Source: Gracilibacillus salitolerans (GTDB lineage: Bacteria; Bacillota; Bacilli; Bacillales; Amphibacillaceae). From it: 64,000 nt of DNA. This document shows positions 20,293 to 29,782 of this stretch, one piece after another. Below the pieces are notes generated by a model. That model was not told the origin of the DNA. It was given only the letters and a program-made list of their open reading frames with translations, and did not search any database. The first letter of the stretch is position 1. Every line of letters starts with the position of its first letter. The stretch is from positions 186,001-250,000 of the forward strand of contig NZ_CP045915.1 in the NCBI RefSeq assembly GCF_009650095.1. Reading direction: 5' to 3'. The translations under genes and the position numbers were made by a program.

Positions 20293-23283
20293 ATGAAAAT
20301 AGGTATGAAATTCATGAAAAAAATATCAATAATACTACTACTTGCAGTGCTAACTATGGGATCTTTTGAGCTTCCTGTTCAGGCCGCTAGTCAACATTCT
20401 GAAAAGGAGCATTCAAAACCTTCAAAGCCACAAGGGACTACTGAAGAAATAAATACAGTTGCTCCTGAAGTTGAGCAACCTTTACCAGCAGTGGATAATG
20501 GCGGAAATGCTAACGATTCACTCTTAAAGAATGTAGCTGAGACTAATCCTTTTATAAATATTTTAGATGGTTTTGATCAAATATGGTCTATGAATCAACC
20601 AGATTGGAGAGACGGAACAGCGTTAACTATACCAGGTGCAAATGGTGAGGTTGCAAAATATGGTGACGGACCTACCGTTTATTTTGATGGATATAAAAAT
20701 GATAAGACAAAGGTAGTAGCAGATAAGAAGACATATGCTAACGAAGAAATCAGAGATCCAGAGACTTGGGAAGCTAATATAAAATATGTAGAAGAGGTTA
20801 CTAAAAATAGAACGAATGAAGAGGCGTTAGCGGCCTATTATGATGATCAAAGAGATAAGATATATAGTATGATGGAAGCTTATGGGCCTTTAGCTAATGC
20901 CTACGTAGAGATCGTTAACCCGATCACCAGTGTTGTCAGATCAGCAGAGGACATGGATAAAGTATTGGAAGAATCGACTGTTGAAGACCAAGCCCAAGGG
21001 ATGGGACAATGGGAGGGATCTGCACTAGCAGATACGATGGATTTAGTTCATTTAATTAGATTTAGGAATCCTTCTTCGTCTAATCCTTCTAAATACTTTT
21101 TTTCTTCTCCAAGACCTTACAGAATGAATTCAAATGGAGAAGTGAAAGAAGTTGTTGATGAGAACGGTTTACCTGTTTGGGCCACAATCGGCAGTGGTGA
21201 AAGTACAGTAGAAGAATTACCTTCAGGTGGTAAAAAAGAAACGGGAGAAAGACATTACCAGCAATATGAAACGAATGTGGAAGTAATTCCTGCATTAGAA
21301 TATGTAAAAAGAAAAGCGGAAGACGGGAGAGGTAAAGACGGAGCTTTTCCAAGCGGGCATACAAGTGCATCTTATTTGTCAACATTCGGATTTGCATACG
21401 CAACACCAGAAAGATATGCTGAATTTTTAACAAGAGCAGCTCAAATGGGAGAAAATAGAATAGTGACCGGCATGCACTCTCCACTTGATGTTATAGGAGC
21501 AAGAATACAAGCTACAGCAATGACTGCCTATGCATACAATCTTTCAGAAAACCAAGAGGTATTGGATAAGGCTTATCAAAATGCTGGAGAAGTATTCGCT
21601 GAATTAGCTGCATCAAAAGAAATGAGCTTGTACGAATATGCACATACGGTAACAGAGGATTATACGTTTGAAAGTGCGTACGATGAAGAAAAGTGGGAAG
21701 ATCATGAAGCAAATAAAGCATTCTATCGGGAAAAACTTACATACGGATTACCTCAAACAGGCACAAAAGGTTTAGACCCTGTAGTACCTAAAGGGGCTGA
21801 AGTTTTATTGGAAACTCGTCAGCCTTATTTGACTGATAAACAACGTAGAGAAGTATTGTATACCACAGAAATTGAATCAGGCTACCCTGTAATAGACGAA
21901 TCAAATGGTTGGGGAAGACTTGATTTGGTAACAGCATCTGATGGATATGGTGCGTTTTTAAGCAATGTAACAGTGAATATGGATGCTTCAAAAGGGAGAT
22001 TTAATGCTCATGATTGGTGGAGAAATGATATAACTGGTAGTGGTATGCTTACCAAGCAAGGGACAGGAACACTTACATTGACAGGAAATAATAGTTATTC
22101 AGGAGGCACATTGCTACAAGGAGGAACGTTAGAAGCTACTTCTGAGACTGCTTTTGGTGAAGGTGATCTTTATGTAGAAAATGGTACAGTTTTAGTTAAT
22201 GTAGATGAACCTTTGAATGTAAATGGTAACTTAACAATGGAAGCTGGAAACCTAGATATTGCAGTGGATAATGACAAAACTCAACTAAATGTAGATGGAC
22301 TGTTATACCTTGATGGTGGGGATCTGAATTTGGATCTTTCTAATTATGAAATAGACAAGGCTGCAAATATTACTTTAATGACCGCCGACAAGGTGAAAGG
22401 TAAATTCGATAATGTAACTGCAGATGATTACAAGGTAACTGTCACTTATAATAATAATAGTGTCGTTGCACATATCAAAGCAATCGATACTTCTGATCCA
22501 GTTTCACCAGATCCTGAAGATCCCGAAAATCCTGTCAAACCGGAAGATCCAAAAGACCCAAAAGACCCAGTCGATCCAGAAGATCCTGAGGACTCAAAAG
22601 ATCCAGAGAAACAAACCAGTGTTACCTTAACACCTGACGTTACCAATGGCGAGGCAATGATCGAAACAGACTCGCTCCATCAGCTAGCTGATCAAGGTGA
22701 ACTATGGATAGATTTACGTGATCATAATGATTCTGTTAACCTAGCATTTACTTCTGACCAAATAAAATGGCTGAAGGAGCATCGTATAACGATCATCGTT
22801 CAGTTAAAAAATGTAAGCTTGCAACTAGCTGCCTCCAATTTCACTAATGCATCCGAGGCTGCAACAATCCAGTTAGAGCGTTTAGCTGACATTGATCAAG
22901 CATTGAGTGTGGTCTATGACTTTGAAATCAAACAAGGCGAAAAACGATTAAATACCTTCGACGAAAAAGTGACACTGACTTTTTCTGTTGATAGCTACAA
23001 AGTAAATGATAAAGATCAGCTGCAACTGTTCTATTGGAATCCAGAACTCGAAGAATGGGAAGCAATCGGCGGAGAATGGCAAGATGGAAACGTGACAGCA
23101 CAAACTGATCACTTCAGCACCTATACGGTTTTTGAACAGGAAGCAATAGAACAACTGCCTGTTACGGACGACGGACAAAAACTACCGGAAACTGCCACTA
23201 CGATCTATCAGTACTTTTTAGCAGGGTTTTTACTCTTCTTAAGTGGCGTGTTCTTCCTCTTCATGAGAAGAAGAAAAGCTTAA
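20293..23283 (+). CDS. Secreted, cell-wall-sorted PAP2/acid phosphatase with autotransporter-type repeats
   Basis: A protein of about 996 aa. The frame opens at 20242, but ATG 20293 follows AAAAGGAG, so it is preferred; ATGs at 20305 and 20314 are alternatives. A signal peptide (KKISIILLLAVL...VQAAS) is followed by a class A acid phosphatase/PAP2 domain. Its KxxxxxxR-like segment, PSGHT (about residue 353) and GMHSPLDVIGAR (about 393) supply the catalytic and phospho-binding residues. Around residues 585-690 lies an autotransporter-associated beta-strand repeat (GTGTLTLTGNNSYSGGT). A DP/EDP/KDP-rich spacer (about 734-772) and a beta-rich domain ending FSTYTVFE follow. The C-terminus has LPETA, a hydrophobic span and RRRKA, a sortase signal. 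It probably hydrolyses phosphomonoesters at the cell surface; the substrate is unknown. Confidence 0.85.
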   Translation: MKIGMKFMKKISIILLLAVLTMGSFELPVQAASQHSEKEHSKPSKPQGTTEEINTVAPEVEQPLPAVDNGGNANDSLLKNVAETNPFINILDGFDQIWSMNQPDWRDGTALTIPGANGEVAKYGDGPTVYFDGYKNDKTKVVADKKTYANEEIRDPETWEANIKYVEEVTKNRTNEEALAAYYDDQRDKIYSMMEAYGPLANAYVEIVNPITSVVRSAEDMDKVLEESTVEDQAQGMGQWEGSALADTMDLVHLIRFRNPSSSNPSKYFFSSPRPYRMNSNGEVKEVVDENGLPVWATIGSGESTVEELPSGGKKETGERHYQQYETNVEVIPALEYVKRKAEDGRGKDGAFPSGHTSASYLSTFGFAYATPERYAEFLTRAAQMGENRIVTGMHSPLDVIGARIQATAMTAYAYNLSENQEVLDKAYQNAGEVFAELAASKEMSLYEYAHTVTEDYTFESAYDEEKWEDHEANKAFYREKLTYGLPQTGTKGLDPVVPKGAEVLLETRQPYLTDKQRREVLYTTEIESGYPVIDESNGWGRLDLVTASDGYGAFLSNVTVNMDASKGRFNAHDWWRNDITGSGMLTKQGTGTLTLTGNNSYSGGTLLQGGTLEATSETAFGEGDLYVENGTVLVNVDEPLNVNGNLTMEAGNLDIAVDNDKTQLNVDGLLYLDGGDLNLDLSNYEIDKAANITLMTADKVKGKFDNVTADDYKVTVTYNNNSVVAHIKAIDTSDPVSPDPEDPENPVKPEDPKDPKDPVDPEDPEDSKDPEKQTSVTLTPDVTNGEAMIETDSLHQLADQGELWIDLRDHNDSVNLAFTSDQIKWLKEHRITIIVQLKNVSLQLAASNFTNASEAATIQLERLADIDQALSVVYDFEIKQGEKRLNTFDEKVTLTFSVDSYKVNDKDQLQLFYWNPELEEWEAIGGEWQDGNVTAQTDHFSTYTVFEQEAIEQLPVTDDGQKLPETATTIYQYFLAGFLLFLSGVFFLFMRRRKA
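22498..22613 (+). repeat. Asp-Pro-rich coding repeat (wall-spanning spacer)
   Basis: Degenerate GAY-CCN-GAR/AAR triplet units encode a DPEDPENP...KDPKDP stretch. It is the type of rigid spacer that separates surface domains from the wall anchor, and it is prone to length variation. Confidence 0.8.
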
Positions 23284-23744
23284 TCGTTTATGTAGAGAAA
23301 TATATGAAAATATCAGAATGTATAAGTCATGGTCAGAAATAAAATAATACTTAGTATTGTATTCAACTAACATCTATCATTTTGGTTCAAATTGGTTCAA
23401 GTAATATCATTTTAAATTCTTTTTCATACCATTTTTATCTCAATAAAGGTTCCTGAAATGTTGATATAAATGGATTTCAATGGATTCAATATACTTTAAA
23501 TTGACAAGTATATTTCTCAAAACGTTAATTATATTTCAACACCAAACCCTTCTCAAAGCCGAGAAGGGTTTTTTCTTTGGTTCAGATGGATAAGGTATTT
23601 GGCCCATTTTTCAATACTGATCTACCAAGTAACTCACCATCTCAACAAATATAAATAATCTGTAATGTTTATCTTAAACTCACACGTGGAATTATCCAAT
23701 ACAAAGAGAATAGTAACTCTATAATATAAGGAGAGTGTTAGGTA
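23284..23744 (+). other. Intergenic stretch with terminator; no gene seen
   Basis: AT-rich DNA with two side-by-side copies of TTGGTTCAA (about 23383-23400) and a similar ATGGATTCAAT pair near 23470. A strong terminator (AAACCCTTCTC / GAGAAGGGTTTTT, 23544-23575) closes the surface phosphatase transcript. The last 20 nt hold the ribosome binding site of the next gene. Confidence 0.6.
23544..23575 (+). terminator. Terminator downstream of the surface phosphatase gene
   Basis: Stem AAACCCTTCTC / GAGAAGGGTTT around an AAAGCC loop, then T-rich tract. Confidence 0.9.
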
Positions 23745-24257
23745 ATGCCTAAAATAGCAACAGTGATTACAGATATGTTTGAAGATGTCGAGTATACTTC
23801 ACCAGCGAGAGAATTCGAAGGTGTAGGTCATAAAGTCGTAACGATAGAAAAAGAAGCAGGCAAAACTGTCAAGGGTAAACAAGGTGATGCAACTGTTACA
23901 ATCGATTATGGAATTGACGATGTGTCACCGGAAGATTTTGATGCGTTGTTCATTCCGGGCGGTTTCTCACCGGATATGTTAAGAGCGGATGAGCGCTTTG
24001 TGAATTTCGCAAAACATTTCATGGATGAAAAGAAACCGGTATTCGCTATCTGCCACGGACCTCAGTTATTAATCACAGCTAAAGCATTGGAAGGCCGTGA
24101 TGTAACGGGATTCAAATCAATTCTGGTCGATTTAGAATACGCTGGTGCTAAAGTGCATGATGAAAGAGTGGTCGTTTGTGGTGATCAATTGGTTACCAGT
24201 AGACAGCCAGATGATATTCCGGCATTTATTGAAGAATCACTTCAACTATTGCCATAA
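23745..24257 (+). CDS. DJ-1/PfpI family protein (YfkM/YraA-like)
   Basis: A 170-aa cytoplasmic DJ-1/PfpI-fold protein. The nucleophile elbow FAICHGPQLL (Cys about residue 104) and the acid residue in the PGGFSPD region are present. The closest family I recognise is the general-stress protein group YfkM/YraA of B. subtilis, described as protein deglycase or stress proteins; exact activity is not proven. TAAGGAGAGTG lies upstream. It is monocistronic and ends in a terminator. Confidence 0.88.
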   Translation: MPKIATVITDMFEDVEYTSPAREFEGVGHKVVTIEKEAGKTVKGKQGDATVTIDYGIDDVSPEDFDALFIPGGFSPDMLRADERFVNFAKHFMDEKKPVFAICHGPQLLITAKALEGRDVTGFKSILVDLEYAGAKVHDERVVVCGDQLVTSRQPDDIPAFIEESLQLLP

Positions 24258-24264
24258 AGATTAA

Positions 24265-24305
24265 AATCCCCGTAAGTCCAATTGGACTTACGGGGATTCT
24301 TTTTA
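24265..24305 (+). terminator. Terminator after the DJ-1/PfpI gene
   Basis: A near-perfect palindrome (AATCCCCGTAAGTCC / GGACTTACGGGGATT, AATT centre) followed by a T-rich tract. It could work in both directions. Confidence 0.9.
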
Positions 24306-24613
24306 TTCACAGCCAATTAGAAAGAATTGTGGATAACTTTTTAGTAACTCAAAAATTCCATTACTTCAAAGAATATAAATAAATCTTTCCCTCCGTGATC
24401 AGTCTCCCCAACGGTCTAAATTGTTTTTGTATATAAATTGTAAGAATGGTTAGTTGTTACCGCTTACATTACCATTTAATCTGAGATAGAAACATCTAAC
24501 CAATCTAATAAACAGAGAGGAGGAACTGTTTTCATTCACAAAAGATCCAAAACTATATATCAATAGAAGCTGCCCTCTGCCAATAGTGATAATTTAAATA
24601 ATGGAGGTATAAT
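24306..24613 (+). other. Upstream region of the pectate lyase gene
   Basis: About 300 bp with no gene. It holds the cre-like site listed separately and ends in ATGGAGGTA, the ribosome binding site of the pectate lyase gene. No clear consensus promoter was found. Confidence 0.5.
24455..24468 (+). promoter_or_regulatory. cre-like (CcpA) or LacI-family operator upstream of pectate lyase
   Basis: TGTTACCGCTTACA matches the catabolite-response element consensus TGWAANCGNTNWCA at all but one fixed position. It lies about 150 nt before the start of a secreted pectate lyase, a typical target of carbon catabolite repression. A LacI-family pectin regulator such as KdgR could bind the same type of site. 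Confidence 0.55.
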
Positions 24614-27600
24614 ATGAGGCGATTTTTCCATTTCATGCTATGTTTTGTTATCTGTTTTTCGATTCTGCCTATGTTTAGTCCGATGGTCAATGCCGCGGAA
24701 GAGACAGAGCTTCTAGCCTTTCCGGGTGCTGAAGGATTTGGACAATATGCCGAAGGTGGACGTGGCGGTGAAGTCTATCATGTGACTAGTTATGATCTTA
24801 AAGGACCTGGCACTTTTCATGATGCACTGACAACAGCTAGTGATACACCTCGGACAATTGTATTTGATATATCAGGTAATATTACAATACCGCAAATTAT
24901 CGTACGCAATAAATCTAATATTACTATAGCTGGTCAAACGGCTCCGGGAGATGGTGTAACTATAAGAGGAAATAATGTTCGCTTTATCGATAGTAGCGAT
25001 ATTATTATCCGTCATATGCGGTTTCGTCTAGGAAAGAATGATTTTCAAGATGATGCCTTATATTTTGAAGATAGTCAAAATGTCATCATTGATCATTCCT
25101 CTTTTTCCTGGGGTACAGACGAAAACTTATCCATATTAAGTAAAAATTATAACAACCCTAGATCTAAAAATATTACTGTGCAATGGTCGATCATCTCAGA
25201 GGGTCTATTAACGCATTCTATGGGTGGACTGATTGAGATGAATACAATAACGATGCATCATAACCTTTATGCTCATAATAATGACAGAAATCCCAAAACA
25301 AAAGGGCAAATCGACTTTGTAAATAATGTTGTTTATAATTGGGGTCAATTTCCTTATGTTGCTGGTGGTGAATCAGGTACGAAAGGGTACGGAAATGTTG
25401 TAGGGAATTATTTTGTAGCAGGTGTTAATTCTGGCAACCCTGAATATGCGGTAGTACGTGGAAATGAAAACTATAGCCTGTTTCTTGATAACAACCGGAT
25501 TGACAGTAACAAAAATGGTATTTTAGATGGAACGGACACAGGTACAGATATGATGGAAGTGGAAAGACCAAGTGTTATCGTCGATGACCGCTTTGAATAT
25601 CCTTTGACTAATACAGAAGAACCTGAGGAAGCATATGATCATGTTTTAGGTTATGCCGGCTCATCATTAGTAAGAGACAGCGTTGACCAAAGAGTGATTC
25701 ATGAGGTTAGGAATCAAACAGGAGCCATCATTGGAGATGAAAATGACGTTGGAGGTTTCCCAGAACTAGAAAAAGGCACAGCTCCAGAAGACACGGATCA
25801 AGATGGAATGCCTGATGAATGGGAGTTAGCAAAAGGACTTGATCCGAATAATCCAGAGGATCGAAATGGAGACAACAGTGGAAATGGCTATACTAATTTA
25901 GAGGATTATTTAAATGAATTAGCCGCGTTAGCATTTCCAGAGAATTATCCAATGGAACCGCCATCCTGGTCTGGAGATCCATTTGTTCCGCCAGAAGAAG
26001 AAACAGATCCAGAGCCAGAAACAGATCCAGAACCATTACCGGTAATGGATGGAGAGGTTCCCAAAAATGTAGTAATCAATGATAACAGTAGTGGTGGCAG
26101 TATAAATGCGAGTAATTGGTCTGTTCAAGATAACCTCCAAGTAGGAGACCTAGTAGCTGGGGATAGAGATTCTTATCGATTTACGACAATTCCAGATGAA
26201 TTACTAGGTGTGGAATGGATTCGCTCAGCAGTTAATTCAAGAAGTGCTACGAGTGAAGATTTAGTTTCCTTTTACTTAGCTGCTGATGCCAATGTCTATG
26301 TTGCTCATGATTCGAGAGTAAGTTCAAAACCGGAATGGTTATCTTCTGACTATGAGGACACTGGACAAACGATTGAAGATGATCAACCCGTGACGTTTGA
26401 ACTTTATAAAAAGCATTACCCCGCTGGATCTTTTGTAGTCATGGGGCCAAATAATAACAGTAGCCGAATGAATTATTTTGTGTTAATCCAACCAACTAAC
26501 CAAGAGGAAGAACCACCTACTGAAAGTCCTGTAGAGTTGGAAGCAGAGATTGGAAATGATGAGGTTTCATTGAATTGGTCGTCTGTTGATGGAGCGGAGG
26601 GGTATTTAGTCTATCGTTCTTCATCAAAGGATCCCTCTCTTCGAGCAATCGCGAAGTCTGAAGCAAATAATTATCAGGATGACACAGTAGAATTAGGTGT
26701 TACTTATCAATATAAGATATCTGCTATAAATGCAGGAGGAGAATCTGAACTATCGGAACTAACGGAAGTCTTTTTCTATGATCCGAATGAACCAGCGCCT
26801 GCTGCACCAACCGACCTTACCATCACAGAAACTAAAAGTATAACGGTTGAGTTAGAGTGGCAACCAGTAGAAGATGCTATGAGTTACGGTATTTTTAGGT
26901 CCACTGATCCAGACGAGGATTTTACTAAAGTAGCCAATACGACGAAGCCTTCCTATACGGATAAACCTGTCGATCCTTCTACAACCTATTACTATAAAGT
27001 GTCGACAACAAGTATTGGTGGAGAATCCGACATGTCGAACGAAGTAAGTACAACAACCGAAGAGGCTATTAGCCTTCCAGAGGTACCGAAAGGTCTTTCT
27101 GCTGGAGATATAACAACTTCTACATTTGAAATACAGTGGGAATCTGTAGATGATGTAGAGAGCTACGATATCTATCGAAAGGCAAATGAAGAAAACGAAT
27201 ATAGGAAAATAGCTAGTGCAGATACTACCACCTATCAGGATGAAAGTGTAAGTAATAGCCGTACAGGGTACAGTTACAAAATACTGGCGGTTAATGAAAT
27301 GGGAGAGTCTGACTTGTCAGAAGAGCTCAATATTGACATGCCTCTACCTGAAACACCATCTGATTTGAAAGTTACACTGGCAGGAAAGGATTTTGTTGGT
27401 TTGGCTTGGACATCACGCGGTGGTGCAAATCAGTACAATATTTATCGGGAAGCGGATGGAGAGGTTGAAAATCTTGGTTATGCCAAAGTAGATGCTTACT
27501 ATGATCGTGCGGCAGAACCAGGGGTCACTTACACGTATTACATTAAGGCAGCCAATGCTAGTGGGGAATCAGAAAAATCAAATTCTGTAGAAGTAACACC

Positions 27601-27865
27601 GGGTTATATTACCGTTTTAACCAACTACATGCAGGAATATAAACAAACTGGCGATTTAACAGGGGCGGTTGAATCACAATTAACCAACACCTTAAAACAA
27701 GTAGAGCATCATTTAGATAAAGGCTCAACCGAAGAAGCAACAAAATTCCTATCTAAGTATATAGATCAACTTAATAAAGAGATGGCAGAAGAAAATATTT
27801 CACCTTTAGCAAGTGCATTGCTAAATCATTATGCAGAGTCGTTTATGCAAGAATTGAACAATTAA
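24614..27865 (+). CDS. Secreted multidomain pectate lyase (PL1-like) with fibronectin III and FIMAH-like domains
   Basis: A 1083-aa extracellular enzyme that should cleave polygalacturonate by beta-elimination. A signal peptide ends near VNAAEE (about residue 29). A right-handed beta-helix pectate lyase domain (about 35-390) contains FPGAEGFG, ITIAGQTAPGDGV and the calcium-site region NVIIDHSSFSWGTDE. A calcium-binding DTDQDGMPDEWE module (about 397-408), a Pro/Glu-rich linker and a beta-rich domain (about 490-645) follow. Then come four fibronectin type III repeats (about 650-1000) and a helical C-terminal domain resembling FIMAH (LTNYMQEYKQTGDL onward). No sortase signal is present, so it is likely released or held by wall binding. 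Confidence 0.9.
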   Translation: MRRFFHFMLCFVICFSILPMFSPMVNAAEETELLAFPGAEGFGQYAEGGRGGEVYHVTSYDLKGPGTFHDALTTASDTPRTIVFDISGNITIPQIIVRNKSNITIAGQTAPGDGVTIRGNNVRFIDSSDIIIRHMRFRLGKNDFQDDALYFEDSQNVIIDHSSFSWGTDENLSILSKNYNNPRSKNITVQWSIISEGLLTHSMGGLIEMNTITMHHNLYAHNNDRNPKTKGQIDFVNNVVYNWGQFPYVAGGESGTKGYGNVVGNYFVAGVNSGNPEYAVVRGNENYSLFLDNNRIDSNKNGILDGTDTGTDMMEVERPSVIVDDRFEYPLTNTEEPEEAYDHVLGYAGSSLVRDSVDQRVIHEVRNQTGAIIGDENDVGGFPELEKGTAPEDTDQDGMPDEWELAKGLDPNNPEDRNGDNSGNGYTNLEDYLNELAALAFPENYPMEPPSWSGDPFVPPEEETDPEPETDPEPLPVMDGEVPKNVVINDNSSGGSINASNWSVQDNLQVGDLVAGDRDSYRFTTIPDELLGVEWIRSAVNSRSATSEDLVSFYLAADANVYVAHDSRVSSKPEWLSSDYEDTGQTIEDDQPVTFELYKKHYPAGSFVVMGPNNNSSRMNYFVLIQPTNQEEEPPTESPVELEAEIGNDEVSLNWSSVDGAEGYLVYRSSSKDPSLRAIAKSEANNYQDDTVELGVTYQYKISAINAGGESELSELTEVFFYDPNEPAPAAPTDLTITETKSITVELEWQPVEDAMSYGIFRSTDPDEDFTKVANTTKPSYTDKPVDPSTTYYYKVSTTSIGGESDMSNEVSTTTEEAISLPEVPKGLSAGDITTSTFEIQWESVDDVESYDIYRKANEENEYRKIASADTTTYQDESVSNSRTGYSYKILAVNEMGESDLSEELNIDMPLPETPSDLKVTLAGKDFVGLAWTSRGGANQYNIYREADGEVENLGYAKVDAYYDRAAEPGVTYTYYIKAANASGESEKSNSVEVTPGYITVLTNYMQEYKQTGDLTGAVESQLTNTLKQVEHHLDKGSTEEATKFLSKYIDQLNKEMAEENISPLASALLNHYAESFMQELNN

Positions 27866-27888
27866 AGCAAAGAATATCACATTTTTAA

Positions 27889-27935
27889 TAAGGGCAATAA
27901 CCCTTCCTGTATGGGGGTTATTGCCCTTTATTTAA
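27889..27935 (+). terminator. Terminator after the pectate lyase gene
   Basis: A long perfect stem (AAGGGCAATAACCC / GGGTTATTGCCCTT) followed by TATTT. Confidence 0.9.
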
Positions 27936-27965
27936 AGGTAAAGAAAGTATCGAATTCATATACCA

Positions 27966-28005
27966 GTCTAGCTTCGAGCGCCCGGTGCTTTTCATATCTC
28001 CTCTA
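27966..28005 (+). repeat. Partial copy of the GTCTAGCT-GAGCGCCC dispersed repeat
   Basis: GTCTAGCTTCGAGCGCCC followed by GGTGCTTTTC; it matches the start of the element in the rplM leader (minus strand) and the copy at 34453. The remaining 130 bp up to 28138 show no gene; a divergent pair of AT-rich stretches is all that is visible. Confidence 0.55.
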
Positions 28006-28138
28006 AGCTTAAGTTTGTAATTGTGCCTTGATGAAAGGATAACTCTTCCGTCAATATACTTCGTTTGAAGTTGATACATTAGAAACTCGTCACTTTAGTG
28101 ATGAGAGGTTCATCATCGATTATTACTCCTATTCGTTT

Positions 28139-28486
28139 TCATCCATGCTGCTTTTTAAGCTTATTCTGCTTATGCAACGTATGCTTCACACCCCATTCGT
28201 GCATGGCTTCCAATATAGGCTGTAGACTCTCGCCATATTCGGTAATGGAATATTCGACTTTCGGCGGCACCTCTGGATAGATGACTCGTTGGACAATATC
28301 TTCCGCTTCTAATTCACGTAATTGTTTGGTTAACATTTTTTGTGTGATTCCGGGCATACTTCTCTTAAGTTCATTGAAACGTTGTGTGCCATGATTTAGC
28401 AAATGTAATAAAATGATTGGTTTCCATTTTCCGACAAGGATACATAAAGCATCTTCTACCCGGCAAGCATTCGGTTCGAATTTCAT
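28139..28486 (-). CDS. HxlR-family winged-helix regulator
   Basis: A 115-aa DNA-binding protein of the HxlR/MarR-like family, likely redox- or aldehyde-responsive. The sequence begins [22 protein letters not shown], where the conserved cysteine near residue 8 is the usual sensor in the family. The winged helix contains [21 protein letters not shown]. The frame extends to 28552, but the ATG at 28486 has AAGGAGGATC upstream and fits family length. It is divergent from the LLM oxidoreductase pair and probably represses it through palindromes in the shared gap. Confidence 0.9.
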   Translation of the reverse strand: MKFEPNACRVEDALCILVGKWKPIILLHLLNHGTQRFNELKRSMPGITQKMLTKQLRELEAEDIVQRVIYPEVPPKVEYSITEYGESLQPILEAMHEWGVKHTLHKQNKLKKQHG

Positions 28487-28602
28487 AATAGATCCTCCTT
28501 GGTGATTTCTTGTAAGTAGATGAGAGTGTTTACTGGATGATTCAACGATCAAAGCAACGCCAATCGTCTAGAATGTGGGTACATAATTCCAGTGCCACCC
28601 AG

Positions 28603-28651
28603 TTACCTTAGTATCTTTTGGGATACTATACTACTTTTAAGTGCGTACTTA
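28603..28651 (+). promoter_or_regulatory. Promoter with two palindromes between hxlR and the LLM gene
   Basis: AGTATC-6 nt-GATACT (28610-28627) sits between a TTACCT -35 (28603-28608) and a TATACT -10 (28627-28632). A second palindrome TAAGT-GCGT-ACTTA (28638-28651) follows at the expected transcript start. Their position suits repression by the divergent HxlR protein. Confidence 0.55.
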
Positions 28652-28719
28652 CATTTTATGCATCTATGATTCATAATAACATAAGATAGCAAACTTTGAT
28701 GTTAGAAAGGTTGTTCGAA

Positions 28720-29775
28720 ATGGAGAAATATCGCATGGATCCTAGTAAGGGATTAGAATTTGGTTTATATACATTAGGTGATCATTTACCGAATCCGGAG
28801 ACAGGTGAAAGGATTCCGGCAAGTCAGCGCCTAGATGAGATTATTGAATTGGCAAAATTAGCGGAAGATGCTGGACTCGACTTCTTTAGTGTTGGGGAAA
28901 GTCATCAGGATTATTTCACAACACAGGCACATTCTGTTGTACTGGCAGCGATTGCTCAGGCGACTAAAAAAATTAAAATAGCCAGTTCATCCACCATTAT
29001 CAGTACACTAGATCCTGTCAGAGTGTTCGAAGACTTTGCAACAATTGATTTAATTTCAAAAGGTCGTACGGAAATAATAGCGGGAAGAGCTTCTCGTGTC
29101 GGAAATTTTGATCTTTTAGGATATGATTTGCATGACTATGAAGAATTATATGAAGAAAAATTTGATCTTTTATTAAAAATTAATCAAAACGAATATCTTG
29201 ATTGGGAAGGGCAGTTTCGTGCTCCGCTAAAAAATGCTCATGTGCTACCCCGTCCGCTAAACGGTTCTTTACCGATTTGGCGAGCGGTTGGTGGCCATCC
29301 GTCCAGTGCTGTTAAGGCCGGTTATGCAGGTGTGCCAATTTTCCTAGCAACGTTAGGAGGTCCAGCAACACTTTTCAAACGAACAGTTGACTCTTATCGA
29401 GAAGCGCTAGAGCAGGTAGGTCATGATCCGAAAGATTTCCCGATATCAACAGCCGGTTTCTTCTATTTAGCAGAAACAACGCAGCAAGCACAACGGGAGA
29501 CGTATCCTTTTATCAATTCTGGTATGCAAAAGACAAATGGCAGAGGCTATCCAAAACAACACTTTGCCCAAGGTGCTAATCCGCATGATGTGATGAATAT
29601 CGGAAGCCCGCAGGAAGTAATTGAAAAAATATTATATCAGCATGAAACATTTGGTCATCAACGATACATTGCGCAAATGGACTTTGGCGGTATTCCGTTT
29701 GGCAAATTACGAAAAAACATAGAATTAATAGGAAAAGAAGTTCTACCAGTGATTCGAAAATACACAGCGAAGTAG
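28720..29775 (+). CDS. LLM class flavin-dependent oxidoreductase
   Basis: A 351-aa luciferase-like TIM-barrel enzyme using reduced FMN, of the Atu2307/SP_0267-type subfamily as far as I recognise it (EFGLYTLGDHLPNP, FSVGESHQDYFTT, GRASRVGNFDLLGYDL). The frame opens at a TTG (28696), but ATG 28720 follows AGAAAGG at a good distance and is preferred. It lies 7 nt before an FMN reductase gene that can supply reduced flavin, so the two form a two-component monooxygenase. The substrate is unknown. Confidence 0.9.
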   Translation: MEKYRMDPSKGLEFGLYTLGDHLPNPETGERIPASQRLDEIIELAKLAEDAGLDFFSVGESHQDYFTTQAHSVVLAAIAQATKKIKIASSSTIISTLDPVRVFEDFATIDLISKGRTEIIAGRASRVGNFDLLGYDLHDYEELYEEKFDLLLKINQNEYLDWEGQFRAPLKNAHVLPRPLNGSLPIWRAVGGHPSSAVKAGYAGVPIFLATLGGPATLFKRTVDSYREALEQVGHDPKDFPISTAGFFYLAETTQQAQRETYPFINSGMQKTNGRGYPKQHFAQGANPHDVMNIGSPQEVIEKILYQHETFGHQRYIAQMDFGGIPFGKLRKNIELIGKEVLPVIRKYTAK

Positions 29776-29782
29776 GAGGCCA

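Noticed and set aside
22446..22646. Gly/Ser-rich minus-strand frame; also possible CRISPR-like repeat
   Set aside because: It is the antisense of the DP-rich spacer. Repeat units are too short, coding and without spacers, so no CRISPR.
23382..23400. Side-by-side TTGGTTCAA copies as a possible iteron or operator
   Set aside because: Only two units plus a weak third; nothing nearby suggests replication or regulation.
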